A stretch of DNA of 64,000 nt from the NCBI GenBank assembly GCA_020086605.1, contig JACBWW010000004.1:42424535-42488534 (forward strand), written 5' to 3'. Shown in pieces: positions 1 through 10,973 of the stretch. The stretch comes from Lanius collurio (lineage: Eukaryota; Chordata; Aves; Passeriformes; Laniidae). Below the pieces are notes generated by a model. That model did no database searches and was not told the DNA's origin. It saw only the letters and a list, made by a program, of their open reading frames with translations. Numbering within the stretch: position 1 is the stretch's first letter; every line of letters begins with the position of its first letter. The translations under genes were made by a program, and so were the position numbers.

Positions 1-3000
1 GTCTTTTATCAGGCTTGCAATAGGGTTTGCATGCGGTGTTAATCAGCCTGCAGTGTTGCTCACCATGCACACCTTTCTAACACTCAGTGCTATGCTTTCC
101 TCACTTAAACCTCACCCTGCAAATGATTTAATGGCATTTATCTCATCCACATCAGAATCCTCTCATGGGCTTGTCCTAACACAATCCAGAGACACCTGAC
201 TTCATTACATAGCTTTTAGTTATTGATCTGCTTAGAGATGAGTTGCAAAATTGCTCATTGGTGCTTGAAGCGCCTTCATTTAAAAATCTGTGGAATCCAC
301 ATGGTTAGGAGAGGACTAGGCATGAGTCTTTGATGGTGTGCATTGGGAAAAATAATTGTATTTCTAATATTGTGAGTGGAGAGCCACCACCGCCACTGAG
401 GCATTTCATGGAGAATAATTTAGACCCTTTCCCTAACACAAGACTGTTACAGATGTTAAGTCTTTACTTCACTAAAGTAATACAAATTGCTTTGTGTGGC
501 CTAAATTCAAATGAAGATCTGCTTAAAAGGCTCATTTGGTGGGCAGAGCCAAGCCTGAGCTTCCCACAACTCCCAACCCACAGATTGCGTCCTGATTCCA
601 CCACCTATGTGAGGCAGAAGGACAATTAGTTTGGAAAGAAAATACTATAGGAGTGATTCCTTACTAACTGAGATGCAGCAATGACTTCACTTGGAAAGCC
701 CAAAGCCCAAAGTTAGGAGTCCAAAGCCAGAACTGAATGAATGGGAGGATCTCACTCAGCAGCTTAGAAAAGGCTCTGCAAAATTCCCCAAGCCTAAGAG
801 GCTAAAGCACATCTCTCACTGTGGATCCTCATCTCTAGCTCATCCAGCACTCGAGGTCTCCAGGACAGTTCATGGCAGATTCCTTTCCCCATCCTCTCAC
901 AGCTGAGCATCACCAGGCTGGCAGCTGAGCCAGGGAGAACCTTTGTTTCAGCACCCTATCACTCCCACCTTGGGTTCAGTACATTTTCTCGGCACTTTCC
1001 CAAGCTGTCCCTGTGCATCCTGAAGCCCTGAGCACTCCCTCTGCTGGCTGTAGCATCATTTCATGGCCCTCGTGAGGGTCTCATCCCCGGTGAAGAGGTG
1101 CTGGCTGGGGTAATGGCTGTCCCCACCAGCAGAATAGCTGGTCAAAATTGTGTCATGGCCAAGAAGGAGGACCACGATCCCATAAAATGTGGTGTGTGGG
1201 AGTGAGGATTTGAGCACCAGCCCACGGCAAAGCTGGGTGGGGAGATGTCCCAGCTTTGACACGTTAGTGTTTCCATTCAGGACGTACATCTATGCTCTGG
1301 CTGCCCTTCAGAGCCAGGGCGAGCCACAAGAGCCCAACGGTGTTGTCGCACAGCACAGGCTCTTTGCAGTTGGAAGTTACTGCAGACCTAAACTTTGGTC
1401 TGCTCAAAAAGGTAATTTGTGACTTGAAAACACAGGCACATGAGACCCACAACAGGCCACAGGTCCCTGCTACATTGGAGGAAATACTGGGCAGAGTGCA
1501 CAGAAAGGAGGTGGACTGCAGGGTGACTGCAGGGTGCCGAGGGTGCCCTGGGCTGTGAGAACCTGTCTGGCAGCCCCAGCTCCAAGAGCTAGGAGGTTCA
1601 GAAAAGCAACCAAACTCTTCCTTGAAGAAATACCACCTTTAAACAAAGAGAAGAGCAAGAGCAGCATCAGCAACCCCACCCATCACCACTGCAGGTCTCT
1701 GGCCATGCCAGGAGCAGTCTGTGGGTTGACAGGCAGTTTGTTTTCATTGCTCCAGACATCTCCTTGCTCCCCTCAGCTCTGCTGGTTCCATGGCTCTGGT
1801 GCAAACTCTTACTCCAGCATCACATCTTCAGGGAGTTTTTCTCCAGCGCTGTCTGTATTTATCAGTTTTTCTCCCCTATTTTTGAGGGTCCCCGGTGGCC
1901 GTGCCACCGTGCCCTGCCCTGGACGCTGCTGGCAGGCAGCTGCGGGCCGGGGTGAGGGATCCAGTTGCGGGCTGACCTGCGCTCCATCCCCTGGCAGCAG
2001 CTGGGACTGCAGGAGAAGGGAAAGCTGTCGCAGGAATCTGGCTTTAACAGATTCCCCACATTTTTGTGTTGCCCTATTTCAGTGACATCGCCACAGATTA
2101 TTGCTCTGCTCTGAACAGATATGTGAAACCTCGGGATCTTTTCCACATGGTGAGGACTGTGAAGCCCAACAGAAGAGGATGAATTCCTCAGGAAAGGTTC
2201 CGGAAACTAAAACTGCACACAGGCTAAAGGGGGAACTTGGGATGTTAAAGCCTTTTTGGAGATGAAGAAGGCAGTGATGTGAGGTTAGCGAGGTACAAGG
2301 CAACTGGCTTGAAAGTTGCTCCCAGTCCTGTGTTCTTAAATGGGATGCACAGAGAAACAGGGCAGTCAAAGCAACAGCTCCACAAGGTGAGGAAGGGCAA
2401 GCATCTTGAGAATGATATCTGGGCTCTGTAGTCAAAATCATAAAGGAAAAATGGGCATGATGTCAGTGCTCAGTGCTGCTCACTGTTCCTGGGGTGAGGT
2501 CAGGGATCTGGCAGGGCAAAAGAGCTGCTGCTGGAGCAGTGCTTAACAAGAGGGACTTTGGTGATCCTACCACAGGCTTAAGGCATAAGCCAGGCTGAAC
2601 CAGGTGACTCCTGTGCACCCTGGACGCATGAACTGAAGGGTGACCTCGTCCCTTCCCGGTCACTGCTTCCACACCTGAGAGAAGCACCCATGAGCCAAAA
2701 TGCTGTGGGAACACAGGTTTGCACATTGCATACCCACCTCAGAACACCTGCACCAGGACTAGGACTGAAAAATAACCTGTCCACATTTCATCAGAATTTC
2801 GTGGGATCAGTTTTTTTCCTTATTTGGGGTTGAAATTCATTATTTCAGGAAAAGGTGCCAGCTTTTGGAAAAAATGTGACGAGGTTTAGGCTGCAGACAT
2901 ACTGAAAAAACAATTTCAGAAGCAGGAGAGGAGCAGACTGGTGTGCAACCTCGGTGCGCTTTGACTAGGTCTTGGTCTTTTTCACTGTGATTTCTTTTTC

Positions 3001-6000
3001 TTGCCACTAAAATCAGTAGAAGCCCAGGGGGCAAGAGAGCATTTATTTGTGATAAGTTTTTTAAATCCACCCAAATACATAGGAAAAGCTTGAAAGTTGG
3101 GTGTGCAAGAGCTGTTGGCAGGCAAGTCTGCAGAGCCAGGATGCTGCTGGGTCTCAGTCTCCGAAGTGGAGGAGGTTTCTGATAAGGGGAAAAAAGGGTA
3201 GAATTTTTTCCATTGAAACTTCCACAGAATGGTTTCTCGTCAGCATAGGATGGGTGGTGTCATTTATATTTGATTTTCCGTTTTCTGATTAGAAAGGAGG
3301 AAGCTGCATTATTTTCTGACAAAAAGTTACATTTCAGAAGTTGGCAGTTATGTAAAACACCCCCACTGCCAAAATCCAGCATTACAAAGCCCAAACAACA
3401 ACAACCTGGAAATCAAAAGCCAAATTTATTTCTGTTATCCATTTTCGTCCAAAGTCTGAAAACATTTGCGGGAAATTTTAGTGTAAGCAACCACGTGCAT
3501 TCTGGAGATCCTGGCAATCCTGGCACATACCAGGCATGAAAAAAAAAAAAAAGAAGAAAAGGAAAAAAAAGGAAAAAAATAAAGTGGTGTTTTGGCTGTC
3601 TTTTTCAGCAGCAGAAAGGAGGTTGGAGGAGCTCAGGCAGTTTGTCCACGTTTTCTTGACAGTCCTGAAGACGACTGGGAAGGGAGGGAAAGGATTGAGG
3701 GATAGAGGGAAATGATTGAGGCTCAGACCATTTCCTTGTGTGCTCCTATAGCCTTGCTTTGCTTCCCGTTATTGTCTGCATCTGCTCCTGCCTGGTCTGC
3801 CCTACAGGACTGGGGGGCATGTGAGAGCCAGCCTGGCACTGGGCTTGGAAAAAAACAGCCTCCTTCCTCCCCACAGCATGCAGGAATAATTCAGCCAGAG
3901 ACAATGTGCTGGCAGTGACTTTCCAGATCAACTTATAGCCTGACCTAAAGCTTTCTTCCTGCCCAGAGTGAAAGGAGAAGGAAGAAAGACTATTTTTTGT
4001 TCAAGATAGGTGTCTTTGGTGAGGTTGGTTTAAATCAGAGTGAATTTGATGTCTTAACACTGAATGTGCTTAGTGCATGCTTTCCAACTCAGGTCATTGC
4101 TGCAAGTCTGTTATTAGGGAATCACTCTGCAGATAAGAAGAGAGGCTGTAAGCAGGTTTAAAATTTCCTAAAATGCTAATAAGATGGTTAAAAAGAAATA
4201 AATCCCAGGTATGGTCTGACTGTTTCTTAAAGTGAATCTCTTAATTTCCCAGAGTAACAGAGAGCTCTCTATCTGTGATTTCCCGGAAAGGAAATAATAC
4301 AGTCGGATTAGCTCCGGGAAAGTGGCAGCTTTCCCTTCCTCTCCAGATAAGCTGGAGCAGCACAGACCATCCAGCAGCCTGGAGGGCACGATCTGCCACT
4401 CTGTCACCAGAGTCCCCAATGGTCAGTGCCCGGCAGAGGCTCCCCTCCATCCCCATTTCTGTGCACATCACTGCCCTTTCTTCAAAACAGTAGTGCTGCC
4501 CTTTTGGACGAGGGTTTCATGCACGTGGCAGATGGGGACAACTTTGGTCCTTTCTTTTCTAGGCAGTGTTAACAACTCAGCAGCCCAAAGAATTTGCCTT
4601 GCAATCCCCTCTGTGGCTCAGCTTTCTATTCTCTATTCAAGCAGCATGAATGAACTGAAGCCTTTATTTGCATTCTCTTCAAATTGCCCTCCACCACGAG
4701 CATGAGACCTTTGGAAGTTTGTTGCAAGAGTAGCAGAGCCAAGATATTTTAGTCAGGCATGATGCCCCACCGCTACCGCAAAAATCACTTCAGAGCAACT
4801 GCTGAGTCAGAATAAAGGGGACTGGATGCATTTGCTTCCCAAAGATCACAATGCAAAGCCTGGCAAGAGGAGGAACAGGGAGGGAGGTCAATGGATGTGG
4901 CATTCCTTGTCCTTGAGTCATTTCTCCTGCAGGAATTCATAAGATCTGGCATCTCCCAAGCATGTCTGAGAACAGGGAATGGCTTGGGCAAGGGCACAAG
5001 GATTTGAGGGAGGCTTTATAAAGAAATATCATCCTGGACCACCGTTAAAGATGTCGTTACGGACCTAAAGGACACACATACTTGGGTTTGGGTAGGGTAG
5101 GGTGCTAAAGCTGCCTGCCCTGCCACAGCACAGGGTCAGCAAGGCAGCAGCATCACGTTTGCAAGCCAGGGAGCCATGTGCTCCAATGTGGAAAATGCAG
5201 AGGGTTGCCTTCAGGCTTCCTTCCCTGGAGTTCCAGAAAAAGGGGAAAAAATACCTTTGTTCTCCTTTGGCCTTCACTTTACTGCAGCTTTTAAAAAGTG
5301 AAGAGCTGGCCCTTTATGTTATTTTCAGTTCTGGAAAGCAAAGGTAGAACTTTTTTTTTTTTTTAGGCTTCCTACAGTTTTTAAATGGATACAGAATTTT
5401 CTCCTGCACCTCCTGCAGAGCAGCGTAGCTCACCGTAGGCCGCTCATCTCCGGGACAGCTCTTGCTTTGGGGAGGAAGGCAGCAACAGAACCTGCATGTG
5501 CTCTGCAGAGAGCTCAGACAGCTTGGGTCCCTAAAGCCAACATGGGGCCATCCGTCCCTCCCTGACCTTGGTGGTCACCTTCTGTAATCTTTCAGCAGAA
5601 GCAAAAGCGTCCACCTTTGGGTAGCCCAGAGCCTGGTGGTTGGCTTGGGGTCTTGGGCAGTTGGATGCAGAGAATGAAGAGCAGGCACCTGAACCTTCCA
5701 TGTCCCTTCACACTTTCAAATCCTGCCTTGCTAAAACCAGTCCAGTCCTGTGGGGAGTGCTGACTTTGATGAATCAACATTTTCCAGCAGAAAAAGTGGC
5801 ATTTGCAATTTCCCAACAAGTCCTAATTGAGAGCATTCAGAAAAAGCAAACAAACAAAGGATCAGACCAAACAATGGCAGAGGGCAGGAAATGAGCTGGG
5901 CATCTCTGAAGAGCTGTCCTCACCAGAGCAGAGGATCTGCTGCCAGGGCAGGCGTGCCAGCAGATAAACAGGGCTCTACCAGATGGAGGAACCACCACAG

Positions 6001-7672
6001 CTGGATGTCCTTTCCCTCCAGAACATACAAGCAGACCTGAACATCTGCCTTTTGGATCAGGGTGGTGTCTCCTGGATGGATGGGATTGCTTGTGCTTGGC
6101 TGCATGCCTGAAAACGTTCGTGGCCTTACCATGAGCAATAGCTCTGCTATGTTGTTGGATTTTTCTTTTTTTTGCAGTAACACTTGTCCTGATCTCATGG
6201 TTTACCAGGACAGGTAGGAGAATTGTTTCTAGGGAGTCTCCTCTAGAAACCACTGGAGTTACACACTGTGATGTTTGGTGGGAGCCAAGTAGCTCAGAAA
6301 CAGAATATGTCTTGCCATGCTTTCATAACCACAAGTTTTTGGCCCGAAGCTGCTTGTCACAGTTGAAAGCTTTGCTGCTAGGAATGTTCAGTGGGGCCTG
6401 ATAGAAAGGGTGATGGAGAGGGATGAAAGGGTGGTCAAGGGGGAGCAGGACTGGCTGAGTAGCGCTGGTGTGGCATCTGCAGGAGGAAGCCCCTGTCTCG
6501 GGCTTTTGAATGCACCAAGGGAATTTGTATGCAAGGTCACCACAGGGAATCATGAGTGCTTTCTGATTTCATTTTTTATGTCTGTATCTTGTTTTCAGCA
6601 GCTCCTCCAGCTGCTCTTCCAGCCTTTCAGTTTGTAGTGGTTTGGCCAGTTTTGTGCTCATGATAGAATCGGGAGTAATGCATCCAGGCAGGGATGAGAT
6701 GGCAGCTTCCATCTGTGCAGCTCCACTGGAGGCAGTCGGAACTGGTTTGGGAAATGAGGCTGTTAAAACCACAGGCTCCTCTCAGACCAGCTTTCAAAAT
6801 CTGTCACAAGCAAAATGCAGCCGTGGCTGCTGCTGTCACCTCTGCCAGGCTGAGCCCATCCTGCAGAGCCCCTCTGCATGGCTTTTTGCAGTAGACTGCC
6901 ACAGGAGTCCCTCGGCAGAGGGAACACAGTCCTTCCCTACACACTGGGACACTCTGGCCAGGTGGAATTGCTGTGGCAGCTTTTCCTCACAGAAAGTGGC
7001 AATTTTGGGGCCAGGTATTTGAAAGAGGTTTGCAGCACCAGGAGCAGGGATTCTGCCCAGCACATGGCCAATAGATTCAAAACTCCTTCTGGATTAAATC
7101 CACTTTCAGTACATGGCTTGTCATATCCTTATGAACAACAAGCACATCCCACAGCAGGGACTCTCCTTGAGCCTCCCACAAGCAGAAGTGGGAACTAGAC
7201 GCACTTTCTAAATTGGCCATGGTGGTCATCCACGATTTTTCTGAGTACAATGAGTAGGTGACATAATTCTTTGCTTAATCTTTACTGTTTCCATTATGTA
7301 GCTGAGGAAGTTTGGACTCCAGCTGCCTGGCTATATTTGGGCTGTGAACTGCAGGAAGTTGATCAGCATGACATTGTTACAGATATTCCCCTGTAATGTT
7401 TCCCTAGCGAGAGAAGTCTTGTTGAAACCTCTCTGCCTTCTCCTGTTCATTCTCCAAGCACTGGGAGTGCCAGATGCTCCCTATACCTGCTCCAAAGCTG
7501 TGTAATACCCCTCCCTCCCTCGCTCCCATGGAGTTCATTTGTGTGGCAGAAGGATAATGTGAAGTGATGGCTGAAAACTGCCTTTCACCCAAACATGGAC
7601 ACTGACACTCTGAAGCAGACAAAAAGATGTGCACACAGGAGACAGCGCAGTCCTTCCAATAGATCCACAACA
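1..7672. other. Non-genic DNA downstream of INS
   Basis: I see no supportable coding exon, RNA gene or recognisable full transposon here. Open frames are short and lack recognisable domains. In amniotes IGF2 lies downstream of INS in the same orientation; no IGF2 coding exon (Cys-rich B/A-domain signature) is visible, so it should lie before position 1. An A-rich low-complexity tract sits at about 3539-3582. Confidence 0.7.
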
Positions 7673-7678
7673 TTTATT
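7673..7678 (-). promoter_or_regulatory. INS: INS polyadenylation signal AATAAA
   Basis: The plus strand reads TTTATT, so the minus strand carries a canonical AATAAA about 78 bases past the insulin stop codon. It is the first such hexamer downstream of the stop, and the spacing suits a short 3' UTR. Confidence 0.8.
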
Positions 7679-7756
7679 CAATTGCTTTGACGGTGCAGTA
7701 GCGTACGTGCGTGTTTCTGCCCGCGGCTCGCGAGCTCCCCAGCGCTGGCCCTGCTG

Positions 7757-7893
7757 CTAATCACAGTAGTTTTCCAGCTGGTAGAGGGAGCAGGTGTTGT
7801 GGCAGCATTGCTCAACGATCCCTCGCTTCACTTTCCCAAATTCCTCCTGCTGGAAGGGCAGCTCTCCCACCTCACCGTGCAAGGGAACACTCA
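7757..7893 (-). CDS. INS: INS exon 3 coding part: C-peptide end, KR site, A chain
   Basis: 137 coding bases: 2 bases completing Val63, then residues 64-107 and the stop TAG at 7759-7757. The acceptor is a pyrimidine-rich run ending in ggcag at 7898-7894. It holds the KR cleavage site and the A chain [20 protein letters not shown] followed by Asp. Confidence 0.97.
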
Positions 7894-10334
7894 CTGCCAG
7901 GGAAGAAGAAGTGAAGTTGTAGGACATCACACAGCATCAGCCCTGGTTCTTGAGCCCTGCAGACACCCCCTTAGCAGCCACCAGATTTTCAATCCAGAGT
8001 TGGTTGGAAAATGGGAAGGAAGTTGAACATGTTTCCCCAGGTTGATGCTGATTGTAGCACCTGCAGCCTCCCTGTTTCCTCTCCCAAAATAATGCTGTGG
8101 TGTTCAGAAGATGCCAAGCTGAGTGGCTATCAGCAGTGTGAGGGACAAAGACATACAGGGGCTTTATTGGGGAAGATGTGTGGAGAAGAAGAGAAACTCT
8201 GCACCCTCCATGGGGTGAGCAACTAGTAACTAAGGTGATAAGATGGGATTTCCTACTCTAGAGAGAAGAGTTTGGGATTGCAGTGCCCTTTAAACAGTTA
8301 CCCACTCTTCTGGAAGCCTGGGCAGACAACTGGGATATTCATGGGATTGCAAGGACAGTCCGGTTCTGAGGCTGGGTGCATTTCCCAGCTGTTCCTGAAT
8401 AGCCTGATTCAGTTGGCTGCCTGGATATAGCCCCAAGCTGACAGCAAAAGCATTTGTGTGGGTCTGTGTTCACAGCTGGTGGCAAGTTTTTAGAAGAAAT
8501 GATAAATTAGGGTATTTGGACACAGATAAAACTCAACAGAATGTCTTATTTGCTGGTGAGAACTTGAAAACTTGTGCATAGGTCTGTTCAGGTTCTAGTT
8601 GCCCAATGAAAATATGGCAAATGGCAAATAAATGAGTGATTTTTTTCCTGCAGGAAAAAATCCCTGACAACAAAGAGAAAATGCCTGGAAAGTGAGAATG
8701 AGATGTGGTTTCTAGGGCAATACAAGTACAGTACAAGATGCAAAATCCCCAAGCCCCCAAAGCGTGAGGCAATGAACAAGGCACAAGAGTAACACAAAAT
8801 CATTATGCTAGTGTGCTAGAAGGGAAATTTGGGGAAAATTTGGTCCAGTGTTAAGTAGAAGAGGAAATAGCTAGTCAATGTTTTGTGATTTACTTGTCTT
8901 CATCCTTCGAGCCAGCTGTGAGCAGACTGTAAACACAACCAGATTGTGTGACAAAGAGGTGGTGGCTCAGGCAAAAGTCCTGAAAGAAGAGGTAGAAAAT
9001 CCTCAAATACTTGCATTCTGTTTGGCATGATGATATACTCTGTACAATATTTAGGCAATTTGGATGATGGAACCTCCAACCCATTTGTGATGGTCTCCAG
9101 AAATTAATAATCAGGGAATGGAGCAAATGACATCCCAAACAAATCATGGCAAACCCTCTGCTACTGCATTATCCTGTTTCACCTTGCAATGACCCCTAAG
9201 GCTGTTTTGCAGGATGGTTGCATACACAGGAGAAGGAATTGGACATGAATGAAGACAATGTGATGGGAAGAGAAGTGGTGGGAGAGATGTATAGCGGTCA
9301 GGAGAGGTTAAGTAAAGGTTGATCTTGAAACGAGAGGATTGAGATGGATGTGATTTGGGCAGGGGTCCTTCTGCATCTATTCACAGTCTTGATTAGAAGC
9401 TTGGAAGGCAGAATGTTCATTGTGCTGCTCCAGGCCTCACCAGTCAGCAAGGATGTGGACAATTGCAGAACAACTTGCACGTTTAGACATCTAGAAAATA
9501 TGACCTAAGAAGGCAGTAGGGTTGTATAGCTGAGGAGAGCTTAAAACTAGACATGGGAACAGTATTCAAACATTTTGAAAAGCAGTCATAAAGACAAAAG
9601 GACTAGGCTCTTCCCCATGTCCACTATTGAGAAGACAAGAAATAATTTACAGCAAGGGATGTTCAGGTTAGATACTGGGAAGAAACACTCAAGAAGAAGG
9701 TCAGTTAAACTTGGGAATGGGCAGCTCCAGAAGGCAGAAGAAGCTTTCTCTCTGGAGGTTTTTATGAATGTACCAGAAAAACATGGCTAAGAAATAGAAT
9801 GGGGACAACTGATCCTGTCTTGGGGCAGAAGGAAGCTTCTTGAGTTCCTCCTACTTTTATTTTCTTTGAATATTCCCAGGCTGGTGTAACGGCTGCACAA
9901 AGAAACAGAAGAGTTTGAGCTTTCAGGCACAATTCCTTTTGCCTCATAAATCCTCTCTCCCTGCCTGCCTTCTCATCTGCCTTTTTAATCTGAAGAGCTT
10001 TTCACTGGCACTGTGACGCTGTTGGTATGCCAAAGGTATTCCTGGCATTCCCCGTGAGGGACATTCCTGGTGTCACTGTCAAAGACAAGCGGTTGTTGTG
10101 TCTCACATCACACAGCACGAGCTGCTTTCACGGTCAGCCCGACTTACCTAGAGGCTGCTCAACATCCCGCCGGGCTTTGGGTTGGTAGAAGAAGCCCCGC
10201 TCCCCACACACCAGGTACAGAGCCTCCACCAAGTGGGAGCCACAGAGGTGCTGGCTGACAGCTGCATGGCTGCTCCCAGGGCCAGAAAGGGCGAGGAGGG
10301 CCAGGAGAGGCAGCGATTGGATCCAGAGAGCCAT
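7757..10334 (-). CDS. INS: Preproinsulin (coding exons 2 and 3)
   Basis: Insulin is the secreted pancreatic beta-cell hormone that acts through the insulin receptor. The CDS joins 10334-10148 and 7893-7757 and gives 107 residues, the same length as chicken preproinsulin. Residues 1-24 are a hydrophobic signal peptide, 25-54 the B chain, 55-56 RR, 57-84 the 28-residue C-peptide, 85-86 KR and 87-107 the A chain. All six cysteines are present. A8-A10 is His-Asn-Thr, as in chicken. B3 is Ser and B27 is Gln, where chicken has Asn and Ser. The A chain ends in Asp (codon GAT) instead of Asn at A21, which is unusual. Intron 2 is 2254 bases and is in phase 1. Both junctions are GT-AG. The start ATG is followed directly by the signal peptide. 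TH lies upstream in the same orientation. Confidence 0.97.
9280..9790 (+). mobile_element. Old CR1 LINE fragment in INS intron 2
   Basis: The stretch matches, from memory of the family, the 3' third of a CR1 element in plus orientation. Recognisable CR1 phrases include 'tctagaaaatatgacct' near 9490, 'gggatgttcaggttagatac' near 9656 and 'ctctggaggtttttatgaa' near 9750. It is antisense to INS and diverged, with no typical ATTCTATGA tail. Ends are approximate. The divergence suggests an old copy. Confidence 0.75.
10148..10334 (-). CDS. INS: INS exon 2 coding part: signal peptide, B chain, start of C-peptide
   Basis: 187 coding bases, residues 1-62 plus one base of Val63. Exon 2 itself begins at 10355 after a cctag acceptor, leaving 21 bases of 5' UTR, and ends at a GTAAGT donor (10147-10142). 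The B chain carries the [20 protein letters not shown] core. The last three bases of the exon, 10150-10148, read TAG in a different frame, which matters for TH–INS chimeras. Confidence 0.97.
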
Positions 10335-10879
10335 GGTGGGCAGGGTGAGTGAGGCCTAGGGTTGAGAGGTAGAGGAGACACAGGACAGTCTAGGAGGTAA
10401 AAACAGGTTGAAATCAAGCATTTTATGACTTTCAGCTCCTCAGGCGAGGAAATAAGACTAAAGTAGGAGATGGACCTTCTGGTTTGAGAAGGAAGAAGAG
10501 CTTTCAGCATCAGGCTTTACAAGTGACAGAAAATGGCTACTGACTATAACCATAAGTCCCAACTCCATGCTCCATCAGTCTCAGGCTCCCTGCTGTCTTG
10601 CCTCAAAAGGCTGGAAGAACCATCCCACCAAGTCCTATAGTGTACATGCCTTTGAGAGCGAAGATCAGCAAACCCCTTCAGAGCAAAAATCCTCCCTGCC
10701 CAGTCTGAAGGGGCTGTAATGTGTGATGATAGCCCAAAACCAGCACAGTGTGCCCAAAGACCCGAGGAGGCCTCATTTTCTTGGGTCAATGAGCCACACT
10801 TGTCACCTCCTGCTATGTCAACTTAAGAAGACAGATCTGCAAAACAGGTAAAATGTGAAAGGGAGGCAGTCTGACTTAC

Positions 10880-10943
10880 CCAAGAGGTGGCAGCAAGAGG
10901 TGGAGAGAAGTTTGGTCTGAGGGATGAAGATGGTTGGTAGTAA
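10880..10943 (-). other. INS: INS exon 1 (non-coding leader), cap site estimated
   Basis: A perfect GTAAGT donor follows 10880, and a TATA box lies about 25-30 bases before the estimated cap site near 10943. Splicing to the exon 2 acceptor at 10355 removes a 524-base intron. This is the standard insulin layout of a short non-coding exon 1. The exact cap position is inferred from TATA spacing. Confidence 0.75.
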
Positions 10944-10965
10944 TGTCCCCATTCTCTCTTTCCCA

Positions 10966-10973
10966 TATTTATA
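10966..10973 (-). promoter_or_regulatory. INS: INS TATA box
   Basis: The minus strand reads TATAAATA, about 30 bases upstream of the estimated cap site and 86 bases upstream of the exon 1 donor. Just upstream on the minus strand, about 11000-11075, are a GGTGGGGC GC-box-like motif and an AATTAATT homeodomain-type core, as in other insulin promoters. Confidence 0.8.

Noticed and set aside
1534..2085. 183-codon plus-strand frame downstream of INS
   Set aside because: No domain, biased composition, no homology recognised; IGF2 would be on the minus strand.
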